NCBI RefSeq assembly: GCF_901709675.1
Contig: NC_051102.1
Location: forward strand, 1,826,912 to 1,890,911
Length of the DNA: 64,000 nucleotides
Direction: 5' to 3'
Origin: Syngnathus acus
Taxonomy: Eukaryota > Chordata > Actinopteri > Syngnathiformes > Syngnathidae
Shown here: in pieces, positions 37,501 through 50,540 of the stretch
How the letters are laid out: each line of letters opens with the position of its first letter
Numbering within the stretch: position 1 is the stretch's first letter
Position numbers and translations under genes: made by a program
Notes under the pieces: generated by a model
The model's database searches: none
The model's input: the letters and a program-made list of their open reading frames with translations, nothing else
Told to the model about the DNA's origin: nothing

Positions 37501-40500
37501 TTGAGCGGGAAGGTGGGCATGAGGATGAACAGGTGGAGGAGGGGGGAGGGGGGGGGCAGGCGAGCAGGCAGGTATGAAAAAGGGGAGGATCTTAATAAAA
37601 AAGTAAAAGAAATAAAGAAAAAGCCAAACAAAGCTGAAACCATGGCAGGAAGGGGTAGGGCGAAGAGGAGAATCTGTGCTTTTCAGTCCTAAAATGTGTA
37701 AATGAGTCATTGCAGGTGTGACAAGAAAGAAACAAGACTCACTGCTAATAGGCTAACTGCTTATGTCAAGGTGTTGCGCAACATCTCGCCCGAACAATGG
37801 CGAGATGTTGTCTAGCTTCTTGGTTGTGACACCTTAAAGTGGTCCTCAATAAAAAGAATGAAAGAAAGAAAGAAGTTCTCACCTAAGATGGCGGTTGGCA
37901 CAAAGGGATCTGAGGGCAAAAGTTGGAGGAGGAAACAAAAAGTGTCAGTGAATATAAATACAGAAGAAATACAGCAGGTTTAGCTTAAGCGACAAATTAC
38001 CTGGGTAGAAGGCGCTGGTCGGGATGGAGGCGCTGAGTGTGTTGGCTTTGGGTAGCGTGAAAGAGGAAGGCGACGACCCACCTACAAAAAAAACACGCTG
38101 AGATTGAGTAGGAATCATGTATTTTATTATCATGTTTATTTATATTATTTTGATATTGCAGACTGCCATCATGCTTCATCACTGTGTATGTTTGTAGCAC
38201 ACCACTGTCGTTCTGTCACATTCTCACGTTGTGCTTCTTATTCAGACTTTTGTGCGTGCATCCCACTCGAAAACACCCAAGAAGCTAGTTAACCTCCGCA
38301 GTCAAGGTTTATTTGCTAAATTTAAGACGCGAGCTCAGAGGCTACAGTAACCGTCAAATGAACATGTGGATTTAAAAGGGTCAGTATGGTGGAGATTAAG
38401 TACAAAATAAAGTGGACGGCGGATAAAACTACATTCTAGAGTCAATATGCTCAATGTCAAGACTCGCAAACTCTGTTATTACGAGTCCAATGTCTAATCT
38501 ATCACGTCTTAATCCCAAGCGGCACTGTCACTTAAGGTCGCCGGCAGCTACGCCAATCATAAATCAGCCGTTTAAATCTTAAAAGCTCGCAGACAACAGA
38601 TCTGGAGTCCACGCCGACAGACAGTTAATCAAGGTCAGCGCATCATTGGGGCTTCAGCCCGGCAGGGGTGTGTATGTGGCTGATTGTGCGTCCACGTGGT
38701 GGGCGCTGTATGTTTAATCTGACGCTCGGGAGGCGGGATTACAGCGAGTCGAGGCCCCAGGCGCAGATTTAGCTCAGATGCCCATCAACGGAGGATTAAA
38801 TGGACCCTGTGAGGGGTCGAAATGAAGAGGTCATCATACCATACAACATTGTGTTGTATGTGTCTGTGCTGCTAAGTCATATTGTAATAATATCTGAGAG
38901 GAGCATTTTGACAACCTGTTGACTAGATTTGCGAGGTATATGCGGTGAATGTTAAACATTTAGCTAACATTTAGTGAATGGACTCGATCGACCATATGCG
39001 ATAACGCTTGTTGATCATGTCGTGGTGTCAAAATGGCTTCACAAGCATGAACAGCCATCGGCATAATAGCTGCTATGCTAATTCACGCCACACTAGCTAG
39101 CTTGGCGCGGCTAAACACTGTCCTCTTGGCACTAGAGTGCTAAATTTTAATTTTGAGATTTTGCAGAATTAGACAATGAAAAATCACAGAAGACCACAGA
39201 AGACCTTTTTTCCTCGTGTCTTACCTCGGCCATTGAGGGTGAGCGCGCACTCACTGCGAGCGTTGAGGGTGAGCGCGCACTCGCTGCGCGCGTTGACGGT
39301 GGTAAGTGCGCACTCGCTACGCGTATTGAGCGTATGGCTGTGCGTGTCCATGAAGGAGAGCGCCTCGTCGCAGTTGGTGCCCTGCTCTGTGTAGCTCTTG
39401 TCCATGGAGTTGACCATCACCGTCATCTCCTGGCGGGTGCTGTTCAGGGTCTCTTTGCGTTTCTTGGCCAGTTTCCTTCAGGGGAAGAGGGGAGAACAAA
39501 TGCGAGTCAAATGCTATTCACAATTTTTGTAATTTGGTATTTTTATTTTTTAAGCAATCAGGCGAAACTTCAAAATCTTTAAAGGACCCCTGGATATGTT
39601 TCACATGACCCTAAAATGTCCACTTCCAACCAAAATGGCAGCTAAATCAAAGTAAATGACTGCTCAGGTTGTGCATAAGTCATTATTCATTAGCAGGCGT
39701 GCCACATAGTGAGCTCTGGTTTGTTGTCACATAAATTTTTATTAGGCGTCAAATGACTTTTCCATCTTTAAAATAAAATGTGAAAATATGGAAGAGGTGG
39801 GACTTCCTGACCCAAATCCATCAGAGGCTCTCATGATTAAAAGTCCACCACCTTGGACACAGTAGTGTGAACTCACAACGTTTTTGTGTTGACCCACTTT
39901 GAACTTACAAAAGCACTTTGTGCTCGATTACAACTGCCAAGCATTCATTTTGAAAAATAACCAAGTCTAAATCGTGTAAAATAAAGACAAGTAACTAATA
40001 AAATGGATAAGTAAAAAATGTTTAGAGTCACTTTTGTCTTTTTTTAAGACTATAAGGTGCATGGAATGCAGGAGAAAGTGAGCCATTTTTCTGTCTGGAA
40101 AAACATTTCTTTTCTTGAATACAATTTCTGTTTCTGAACTTAATCAAAGAGTCGATACTCTGACATTTTTGTTGTATTGTGTAAAAAGGGTTGAACACAA
40201 GGCAAAGCCGAGCGCACAATGCAAGCAATCTTTTATCAACAACTCAAGGCAACAACAACTGTAGGGTGTCAAAAGTCAGGCCTTCAAAACTTTATTGAGT
40301 GCAACAACAAAATAAGCCAACCTGTGGTCACAAAAAGTCGAATTGCATGATTATACTCTGACTTTTTATTTGACCAGGATGTTACACCCATGTCATAGAG
40401 GGTTCTTCCATATTTATATTTCCATAAATGTATTTTTAATGCAAAAAGGCTACGTTTTAAGTGTTGAAAAAGCAACAAAGGAAAATGTGGATTAAATTGT

Positions 40501-43500
40501 GCCCGCACTACATTTTGTATGTGTCAACCTGTCACTGATAGTTGGATAAAAGCCACAAAAAACCCCCACAGATTAATAGCTAGAACATAATCCACAGAGA
40601 GCAAGTAGAGTGGAGGGATTCCTTTTTAATCAAAGTGATTTCTTTTGTAGTATTTCTTCTTTTTGATTAGGAATGCTGATTGTTTTTCTCTTTAATTAAG
40701 GCCTCATCTTGTTTCTTCTTGACATGTTTAATTTGGATTTTTTTTGGTATAACTTATTGCAGCACTGGTGAGTGTAAAATCTTAAAAACTGGAAAGTCAT
40801 TCGAACGTCAAAATATGAACTTTCTTTCCTCTTTTTGACAGAATAAAAGGGAGATTTCCCAAAGGAGAGGCTCTCTGAAGCAGAGTCTGACCTCAACGAC
40901 GGAGGAAGAAGAGAATAGAAGAGCGTCCCTGCGGCGATTAATAAAACATTGAGTCAATGCTCCGTTATTCCGCGAAAAGTAGCTGGAATGCCGTCAGAAT
41001 GATCGCCTCGCCTTGGTGACCCCTCCGCTGCGTTCTCCCGCTGCTTTGTTGCCGCAAATCTCCTCTGTTTGTTCAATTTCCCGGCATATGGCGGCGTACG
41101 AGGAGACCCCCTGCCGTCCAATTGCTCCGAGGGTCTCGGTGTGATGCTAATGGCGCAGCCGTTTTCCTTGGCGAAAAAAATTGACAAAAATGTGACATTA
41201 TCATGCTGCCGGTCGCATTTGCTCTTTTTAATCGGCAATTAAGAGAGCAAACAAAAAGACGAGGTTGTGTGTAAGTGCGACACAGGAGGAGGTGGCGAGA
41301 GGCCTCCCTCCTTGCTTTCAAATGTCAATATTCCGTTTATGCCTCCGCCAAAACAAAAAATACAGTAGTAAGCTTGACACGATCAGGGTTCTGGTGTAAA
41401 AAAAACAACAACCCATAACCGATAAAGTTTAGTTTCAGCATCTGCTACCAGTTGAAGAGTCACGGGGCGACGCGGCACAGATGAAGGGAAGCTGCTTGCT
41501 CGGCAACGCGCTTGATGAAGATGAACGACGGTGCTAATGCTGCGCTAATTTATATGAGGGGGGAATTTAATGATGGATGACTGAATTAACGACTCTTACG
41601 CGCCACCAGCGCTAAGCCGGAGAAAAGTGCGCCGTAAAATGTTTGCACGACTTGATAAATGCGACCATTCGTCATGTCACGATAACAACAACAAGAGAGC
41701 TCAGCAAAACTTTGTCAAAGCTTGTGAAATCAATGTGAGTGAATATTACTGCCGTACAGAGAATCCGTGAGGTGTTGACCTCCAGTGCAGTATAGTCGTG
41801 TGTCATATTATTATGTTTTGTTTATTATTATAGTGCCGTTTTTCTCCATTAAAACAAAAAACGAGGCTGTTGTTTTGAAGCGGCTGGAACAGAATGAGAG
41901 TGTTTCTATTCATTTCAATTGAAAAAGATAATTTGAGTTGCAAGTGTTTTTTAGTTAAGTAACCAATTCCGTGTCTCAAAGCAACATTATAGTAAACAGA
42001 TGTCGTACAGTAGGTGACCGAGTTGACTAAACGGATACACACAGTTGGATAAAAGAATACATTAGAGATGTATGAACAAATAATAAGAACCAGTGGAAAG
42101 CATAACAACCAAAAAATCCATGCTGAGTCACAGGCTTTTGAAGCTCCACCTTTAAAGTGTCATTTCCTGCCGTCACCGTTTCTCCATTCGGTTGTGGGGT
42201 GAACTCCTGCAGCTCAGAGCCGCAGACGCTAGCGCTAATGAGGCGCGACTGATGTCGTCGCCCGCAGCGTTTTTTTGCTTTGCCTTCGCAAACACCTCCG
42301 TGCACTCTCGCTCTCGTCTATTGTGATCTGTACTTTTTTTCTTTTTTTTTTTTTTTTACTTCCGCCAAATAAGTTGTGTTTTCGTTTGTTCATTTTTTCT
42401 TGTGTGCAACTTTCTGTTGTTCAGTTTATTTATTTAGCAGGTGGAATTCATCAATTATATGCTACCTACATTTTGGGATTTTTTTTTAGCCCCTTTGACA
42501 AAACCAAAGAACAGCCAACATCGTAGAGTGCTTAAGTGTGGACTCACTTTCTTTCAGTATGCTCTCACAATGCATCACCATTTTGAACATGAAACAACCA
42601 AGTTCAGAGAAAATCTATCTTTTTACACACAAATTTAAGCTAACCTGCTTCTCAGAGAAGTCAAAAAGGAACAACAGGAATTAAAAAGAGCTACAAACAT
42701 CCCACACTCAAAATAAAGTATTCATACGATGCACAGTAGGCGTATTATATTATTGCGCAAAGAAAGAAACAGATAAAGATAGAATCCGCATTCCGTCAGG
42801 TGTGTCACACAATTACTGTAATGCCATCGTTGCACATTAGAAAGCAACAGAACGACGGAGCGGGGGGAATTTATTGATAAAAATATACTTGGGCATCCGC
42901 ATTTGCAGTCAACAGTTTGATATCATAACATTGTTCATACCAAGAACTAAAGGCTTGGCCTCTAATAAACGGCTCCCCCCCAACACCCCGCCGGCTGGGC
43001 CCCGTCCTCTCACTTCCTCGTCCTGCCCGCTCATCATCACATAGCGCCGCTAAACCACTGGATCTGCCAAGGCTGCTTGTACCAATTAGCGTGAGTCTTG
43101 CTGCACGTCTACCGCGCGGTACCTTTAATGACGGAGTTTGTTCACCCGCCTCGAGCGCGTTTGGGTTACACACACGCCGCGTTTAGCGCACCTCCAGTCT
43201 CCTGACCCTTTATCATCCGTTCCTGATGACATGATTATGTATGAATGCCATAAAAAGTAAACAAGCGCTAGCTGCTCATGTTAGCATCCCAAAAAGGCGG
43301 CTTTACTTCAGCACAGTTTTAATTTGCTTTTGAAATAATTCATTTTTTTCCCTTAAAAGTTAGTAGTAGTTTAAACGCCACTGATCTAAAGGAATCCATA
43401 CATTCAAATGAGCTTCAGCACGCTTTTCTTGGAAAGCAGTTAGCAAAGCTACTGCTTACTCAAGGGACTTAAGGAGCCCTTGAAGGTCCTCCTGCCACGC

Positions 43501-46500
43501 CAACATCATGCCAATACCACCGTGTGCTCAGGCCGACCACCTGATTAAAGCTTTTTGACATCGCATTTGATGGCACATGTGAGCGCATGCATAAAAAGCA
43601 TGCCAAGTGACATTAGTCGGGTGGCTGAAATGCATATTTTGGAGGCGGGCCTTTGATGCGTGCGCAAAAGTATTCAGAGGCTTCATCAATCATACAAGTG
43701 ACACTCCACAGGAGCCCCTATTGCTAGATTTTATTTATTAGGTATTAAAAGATGGAAAAGAACAGTTGTCATAAGGCATCCACAGGAACAGTATGTCCAC
43801 TCTAAACTTGGTATGAGGTTCCAAAAGAGTATCACTAATTTTAAGGAATTAGCCGTTAAACCGAGACAGCTAGCGTTCATCCAGCGTGTTTGGCGTTAAA
43901 ACGTGAATGACATCCTTTTATTCAATAATGCGCAGACTTTCAACTGATTCGCTTCATCAAGGCGGCGGACGTGAGCGACATGCCGAGCGTTACGCGCGGC
44001 GGTATTATCTGCAGGTGCATTGTGGAATGTCCTTTGAAGCAAGGCAGGCAGCCTCCGTGCCATTCCTGTGATCAACGCAGATTAGCTACAAAAACGCTAC
44101 GCTGCACAATGTAAGCCTCTTCGCCATTCACGACTATATTTGATTGTTTCGATATTTAAATAGGGAACTGGAAGAAAAGGGGTACACGTGCAGAAAGCCA
44201 AAAGCATGCCGGAGTGGGGGAATCAGGTAAGCCAAACAAAAAGCATGAGAAGCGAGATGTGGGAGGATGACATGGGGAATGAGAACAACCGCATGCTAAG
44301 TGTGTGAGATGCGCTAAAGCGGCAATCAAAAGTGGCATGGACTGAAATAAGGAGTCTGTGGTGCGTTGGCATGCATGTGGCTCAGAGAGAATATGGACGC
44401 CGGGTTTGGTTACTTACAGGTAGTAAGTGTAGGAGTGATAGGTTCTTCTGCCGAGTGGGGTGGTGGTGGTGGAGGTGGTGGTGACGGTGGTGGTGGTGGT
44501 GTTGGTGGTGGTGTTGGTGGTGGTAGGTTTTAAGCAGTGGAGGACGAGGAGAGAAAGGGGGAGGACGGGGATGGAATGGAAAGAAAAAGTAAAAATATAT
44601 TAATGTTTTTAAAAAAAAAAAAAAAAAGAACAAAATCAGACATGGTGGCAACACGTGGATGCTCGACTTAGGGAGGTGAGCGTGATGGTAGCCACCATCG
44701 TATTTTTATTACATATCAGACCTTAGAGGCAAGTCAAAATTTTTCTTCACAGTAAAATGTTCTATACATCTCCACTAGCCTAAACACGGCATTCTGATTA
44801 ATATTGCATTTGTGGAAGATGATTTAAATGGCAGAATCAGCCATTTTTATTCTTCTCGGGGTCGGCCATTTTGCTACTTGTTGTGACATCGCAGTGCCTG
44901 ACAACCAATTACAGCTCATCTGTTTTCATTTAATCAGTCGCAAGCTGAGCCCTTAGACAGCAAAGGAATAGACATGACTTTATTGTGTACATGCAAACTC
45001 TCGGACGGAAATGTGATGCACGCGTTATTAACTATCATAAAAAAAGTTCCACATTTGACCTTTGAGGTCAAACCTTAACGAGGCGCTCGCATGTGACGGC
45101 ACGCGACTTCGATTGGCCTTCCCGCCACCCCGGATGGCCCGAGTCATTTTGTGGGAACTTCTCCCGCCTCGGCTTTGATTGAGCCTAAGTGAAAACAATT
45201 ACCGCTCGGATGGGGACCCGCACGGAAAAATGAAAACTCTTCATTAGTGGGCGACAAAACACAAATGAATGAACGGGTTCCATTTTTACCTGTCTTCCGC
45301 TGTATTGCAACACATTTACCTTAAATGATAAGAGGAAAAGAACGTCTAGAAGTGAATTTAGTGAATTTTCAAAATTAGCCATGTTGAGGCCATCAGAAAG
45401 TTGAATAAAAGTCGATAAACCGATGACCTCTTTTGGATGTATTTTGCCATATTTATCGGACAGAAATAATTTCATTAAGAACATGAAAGAAGCTTCTGCC
45501 CTCTGTTATCAACGTGACGGCTCACATTGCAGCAGTATAAACTGTAGAGGGAAGGATGCTCGATATTTGCAGAGCTTTGCTTCTTATTATCGCAGCCATA
45601 TGAGCAAGGGGCCTTATGTAAACATACCCTTTAGCAACGCATACGTACACTTTCGCAATATTAGAAATTTTTTTACGGTTTATCTCCCTCGCAGGGCTTC
45701 ACAAGCTCCCCGCTGAGGGCATTTGTTGGAGTGCGCGGTGGAAAGGGATTAATATTTCCTCAATAGGGCGTGACTGGCTGATTGAATTCATTATTTACGA
45801 CAAAACAAAGTCACACGAGAAATGACCGCTTACCTTTTTTTCATGAGGAGCACCACACCGAGGAAGATGATGACGAAGAGCAGAATGCCGGCAATGACCC
45901 CGGCGATCTTCACCGTGTGATCCGTCTGCTTCTCCGGCTCCACGGCGTCGGGTTTGTGGGTGGCGGCGCCTGTCAAAACAATCATGTTTAGCTATCACAA
46001 AAAAAAAAAAAATTCCATTAAGAATATAATCCAAGGATTTCTCACATTTTGAGCTGTTCAAACCAAAATGGCAGCTTCAAACCAAACTAGAAGACTTCCT
46101 GTGTCATTTCGGACATGAGTACTTGAGACATTTTTTTGTAGGTCTCCTCATGGTAGACATTAAAGCTACGAGAAGAGACCCCCTCCTTGGCGGAGGTAAT
46201 AAATAAAAAGCAGATCTTGTTAAAATTCCGCCGGCTTCCCACTTGCTGTGCGAGTCGCTCGGAGAATCTCAATCCCGCCGGGGGGTCGAGACGGGAATAC
46301 AGACGAGCCTCTTCCTCTTTCCTGACGAGCTCAAAGTGCGGATTTGTCACACGTTTGCGGTAAAGGAAAAAGGAAAAAAAACTGATGTGTGGCATCAACT
46401 CCATTAGTTCGCAGCTGATTGCTAACATGTCAGTGCAGCCAATGGAATAAAAAAAAAAAAAGTAAAAAAAATCTGTTGATAGCAGCCCACCGAAGCGAGA

Positions 46501-49500
46501 ACAATGTGTCAGTGGGATGGATATGCACCTTTTTCCTTGATAGGGAGACAACACGGCGTCACAATTGGCTGACGTGGCAATTCATCATTCTAAATTTATT
46601 GACGCTGATGTTCAAGTGGAGGACATTTTGTGTCTTATCGCCTTACAACTTTATTCCTCACTATTGCGTCTGGGCAATATCTCTACCACACTGATATGTA
46701 GTGCTTTGGTTACTTCAGCCATTTAAAAAAAAAAAAAAATAATCTTTTCTGGTTTTATCTCCCAGTGCTGCCTCCAGCATGTTTTGTTTAGTGCGCCTTG
46801 GCCGCAAACGTGATTATGCGAGAGTGAACTTATCTTGCTTTGAGCTTGGCGCAGGATGCAGCCAAAGGGTGGGAGGACAATACGGAGTTGCCGACATTTA
46901 TCTAAAGACGCTAAAGCTTTAATGACGTTTGCGGTTCTTAACATAGCTGCGCATTGACTGTTTAACCCTCAGCACGTTGGCGCACACAAATCTCAGGAAC
47001 GTTCACGTTGACGTACGTTTTATAACGCTTGAAATAAACAATAAGTTGAAATGTTTCATTTTCTCTAAACTGGACAAATATTTTGTAAACTTGAGTTGGC
47101 AGCGTTTCTGACCTGTGTGCTGGTGGTCACCGGCCGCTGGGGCGATGCGGAGGTACGGCGTGGTGAGCTGAGTCACCAGAATGGCGGCTGAGCGTGACAA
47201 AGGGTGAGTAGATCCACCACACCATGCAGCAGGTTGAGAAGGCGAGAGACACACATGCACACAAAAAAGACAAACCGCCCTGATTCACAACATTGATGAC
47301 CAATATGAGGGACCCTGTATGGACAAAAGTATCGGGACACCTTTAAAGGTTTCTGGCCTTCTTCCACATTAAAATCATCCAAGCATGCTTGGAACCATTT
47401 AAGTCAGAGGTGTGTCCCGATATTTTTGTTCATGTAATGTAAGCTTACTGAACCAAGAATGTTACATTTATTTATTTAGTTCAAAATTGATACAAGGATC
47501 CTACTGATTTTGCATTATAGCTGACAAAGGTCGATTTTGGATAGCCCAATCTCAAATACATTTGTGAATATTTTAGGCAGTAAAAATAAAATCATTCTCT
47601 TCATATTGTAAGTACACATTATGCTACAAATCGCATGCAACTCAACCGACTAGCTGAGCGACTTGTTCAACAATTCAAGCATCTCTGGTAAAATGCGTTC
47701 ATTTGTTATAAAGCCGACACTCAACCTCAAGCGATCTTAGAATGAGTCCTACCTTTGGTGGCGACTCGGACGCAGTCGATTTTGGTCTCCTGTACAAAAA
47801 AACAGATGGAGAAAAGAGGATGATTATGATGACAAGTTGTGTATGTGCGTACGTCAGTAGCAATAAAACAGTCTAGAGCCCTGTGACTGCCACAAAGGAA
47901 CGTTCTTGAAAAAGAAAACCCTTGGTGCAGCTGTGCGGCGGCGATCTTGCCAACAGTGACATGCATCGACAGACCTTGTGTTTAAATCGATAACAAAGAG
48001 CTAGTTTTAGCCTCTCAAAAGTTTACACCGCAGAGAAAGACTTTTCCAAACACTCGAGTGCTGAAAAGAAGAAAAGGACACAGGCAGGGACAAGGAGGCT
48101 GTGAGTGACACAAAGGTCATGGATGTTGTGTCCCTGAGCTGGGTCTGCCTGCTAAGGTCGCCCAAGGATAAGCCAGACACTCAGCGGCCACTTTAATAGC
48201 CAAGAGCAAAACATTCTGCCTTTACAAGCACAATTTAAGCACTTAATTGAGTGGTGCTTCATGGCACGTAGTTGTTTTAAAAATGCATGGGATCTTGTAA
48301 AAATAAATGCATATTCATCTCAATAATGAGATTAAAAAAATATGTGAAACTCCTATGTGGAGATGATTTTATTTTCTTTTTTTAATGTTCTACAGCATTT
48401 TTTGTCGCGGGCTGCATCACAGATTCCTTCTGAGGGCCATTATGACTGTCAACGCCTTATATTATATAGGCTACACAACAAACTAGTTTTGAAATCAGAG
48501 ACTAGTAAAATAATTTTACATTTTTAAAAAGATGATTGGTAAATATTGCTAGCAACATCTCTGTTTTTTAAAAGTGAAGACAATTTGCAATTTTTGTATT
48601 GACACAAAAATCTGTCTTTGTGGGCCAAATATAATTACGCTACGGGCCAAATTTGGCCCACGGGCCAGAGGTTGACTCCCTTGTTCTAGAGGTCACTAGG
48701 TTTATGATTTTAAGTCCAAATCTCCACTCTCACTGACGAGAGCAAGAAAAGTTTCAGTAGGTGTTCTATTCTGGAGTGCCAACTGGCTAATTGAATTCAG
48801 GCCGGGCCTCACACATTATTAGCGCTGCCCCCCCGGAACGGACGTGCCGCCGATGCTCAAGGAGGCCGGCGCTGGGACATTCTCATTCAGCTCCATCGAC
48901 TGGCGCGCTCTGCAAATTGCTATCGAGCGGCGAGCGAGGAGGGACGGGAGCGCGAGTCACGTAGCATCCACTTGAAGACTAGGGGTCGGCGACCTGTACG
49001 ATCGGGCAGCGGTCCCGGCACTGAGGTCGCGATGCTTGCCACAATTAATTGCTCCCGCAACCGATACGTTAAATGCAAGTCTGGCGTTTGGCAATGAATC
49101 ACAATCACTGACGCTGCAAGCATTTCATATCGTCTGCTTTGTCTCAATCCTTTGCGTCTCACCCCGTTTGCGGTGCTGACGGCCTGGTAGTAGACGCTGT
49201 AGCTCTTCTGCGGCAGCAGCGGCGCGTTCCAGTATCCACTGTAGGTCTTGTTGTCGCCCACGGTGAAGGGCTGCGGCCCGTGGATGCCGCCGGCCGGAAA
49301 CTGGGCGGCAAAGTAGTAATGAGAGTTGAGCTGCGTGGCGTTCTGGAAGTGGATGGGCACCGGGTAGCAGCGCAGGATCTCGGCCGTGCCCCGTGCCCGT
49401 CTGGGGCGCTCCTCTTCCACCACCACCTGGTAAGCGCTGCAAAAAACAATGCGAGCATCACCTTCTTTCCTGACAGGATTAAATATTTCATCACCTCTCT

Positions 49501-50489
49501 AGCCACAGCTAAACAGAGAAGCCGCCTTGACGGCCTGAGCAAGGGCCCCCTGATAAAGTGTTGGGTTAAAGAGTGCATGCTGTATACGCTAAGGCGCACT
49601 TCATCATCCCCGCACCAACCGCAGGGAACAATTGATCATCTGCGGTGCGTCGTGCGCGCGCAACCAACTGAGTGTATCTTAGCTAGCACGTTCTGTTGAT
49701 TACATTCAAATCGTTCGTAGAAGCCATTCAGCTGTAGAGGTTGAGAGAATTGCATGTGGTTCATCGGGATCCGATTACATCCTGTAGAACTTCCAATGGA
49801 ACTTCTATAATAGACTCATATTTCCAAATCAATAAATGTTTGGACGCTGGCCTTATTTTTTTATTACGGGCATTTTTGTTGTTACCATTAAAAAATTCCA
49901 ATGAACTATTTTTGCAATGTTTTGCCTGAATAATAAAAAATAGTGTAGTGGCACATTTGTTCATAAGACTTTCTTTTCTTCACACCACAATCATGTTTTC
50001 AAGCATGTAACATTTCCACATTCAACATCTCAGTAGCAATGAGTTTGTAGCGCGACTACGGTGCAAACATCGGCAGCAGCTGTGAGTGCACTCTTTGTCA
50101 GTCAGCAGCTCGCTGACCTCCGTCGGGACACGGCACGCATGATAAATCGGCTCGTCGACGAGACCGGCACGTCTCTGCTCCGAGCCCAGTTGGCCGACTC
50201 GGTGGACAAAGTGGGCTCTGTCAAACGTACAGAGGGGTCGCAGTGGCGATACACCAGAGCATAAGGGAGGGAGGGAATGCAAAGAGCGCTTCAAATTTCC
50301 TCTTCTTGAGTCTTGAGAACATGCAAATAACACCAAGGTGTGAACGCCATTCTTTTAACTTACCAGCTGAATCGTCATGCAATAATAACTATTGCTTAAA
50401 TACATTTGTTAATGAGAAAATTACTGCATAGTACGTATATCAAAAATATTTTCAAAATATATTTGAATAAAAAACAAATACTTTGGGGG

Positions 50490-50540
<51 letters not shown>

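Noticed and set aside
39232-39333. CRISPR-like direct repeats
   Set aside because: The units are contiguous, without spacers, and translate in frame within a vertebrate exon.
44382-44654. His-rich reading frame on the minus strand
   Set aside because: It is the translation of the (GGT)n repeat and neighbouring poly-A/T.
49139-49699. Plus-strand 186-residue reading frame
   Set aside because: It is the antisense shadow of the ptprm FN3-4 exon, which has clear protein similarity and splice sites on the minus strand.
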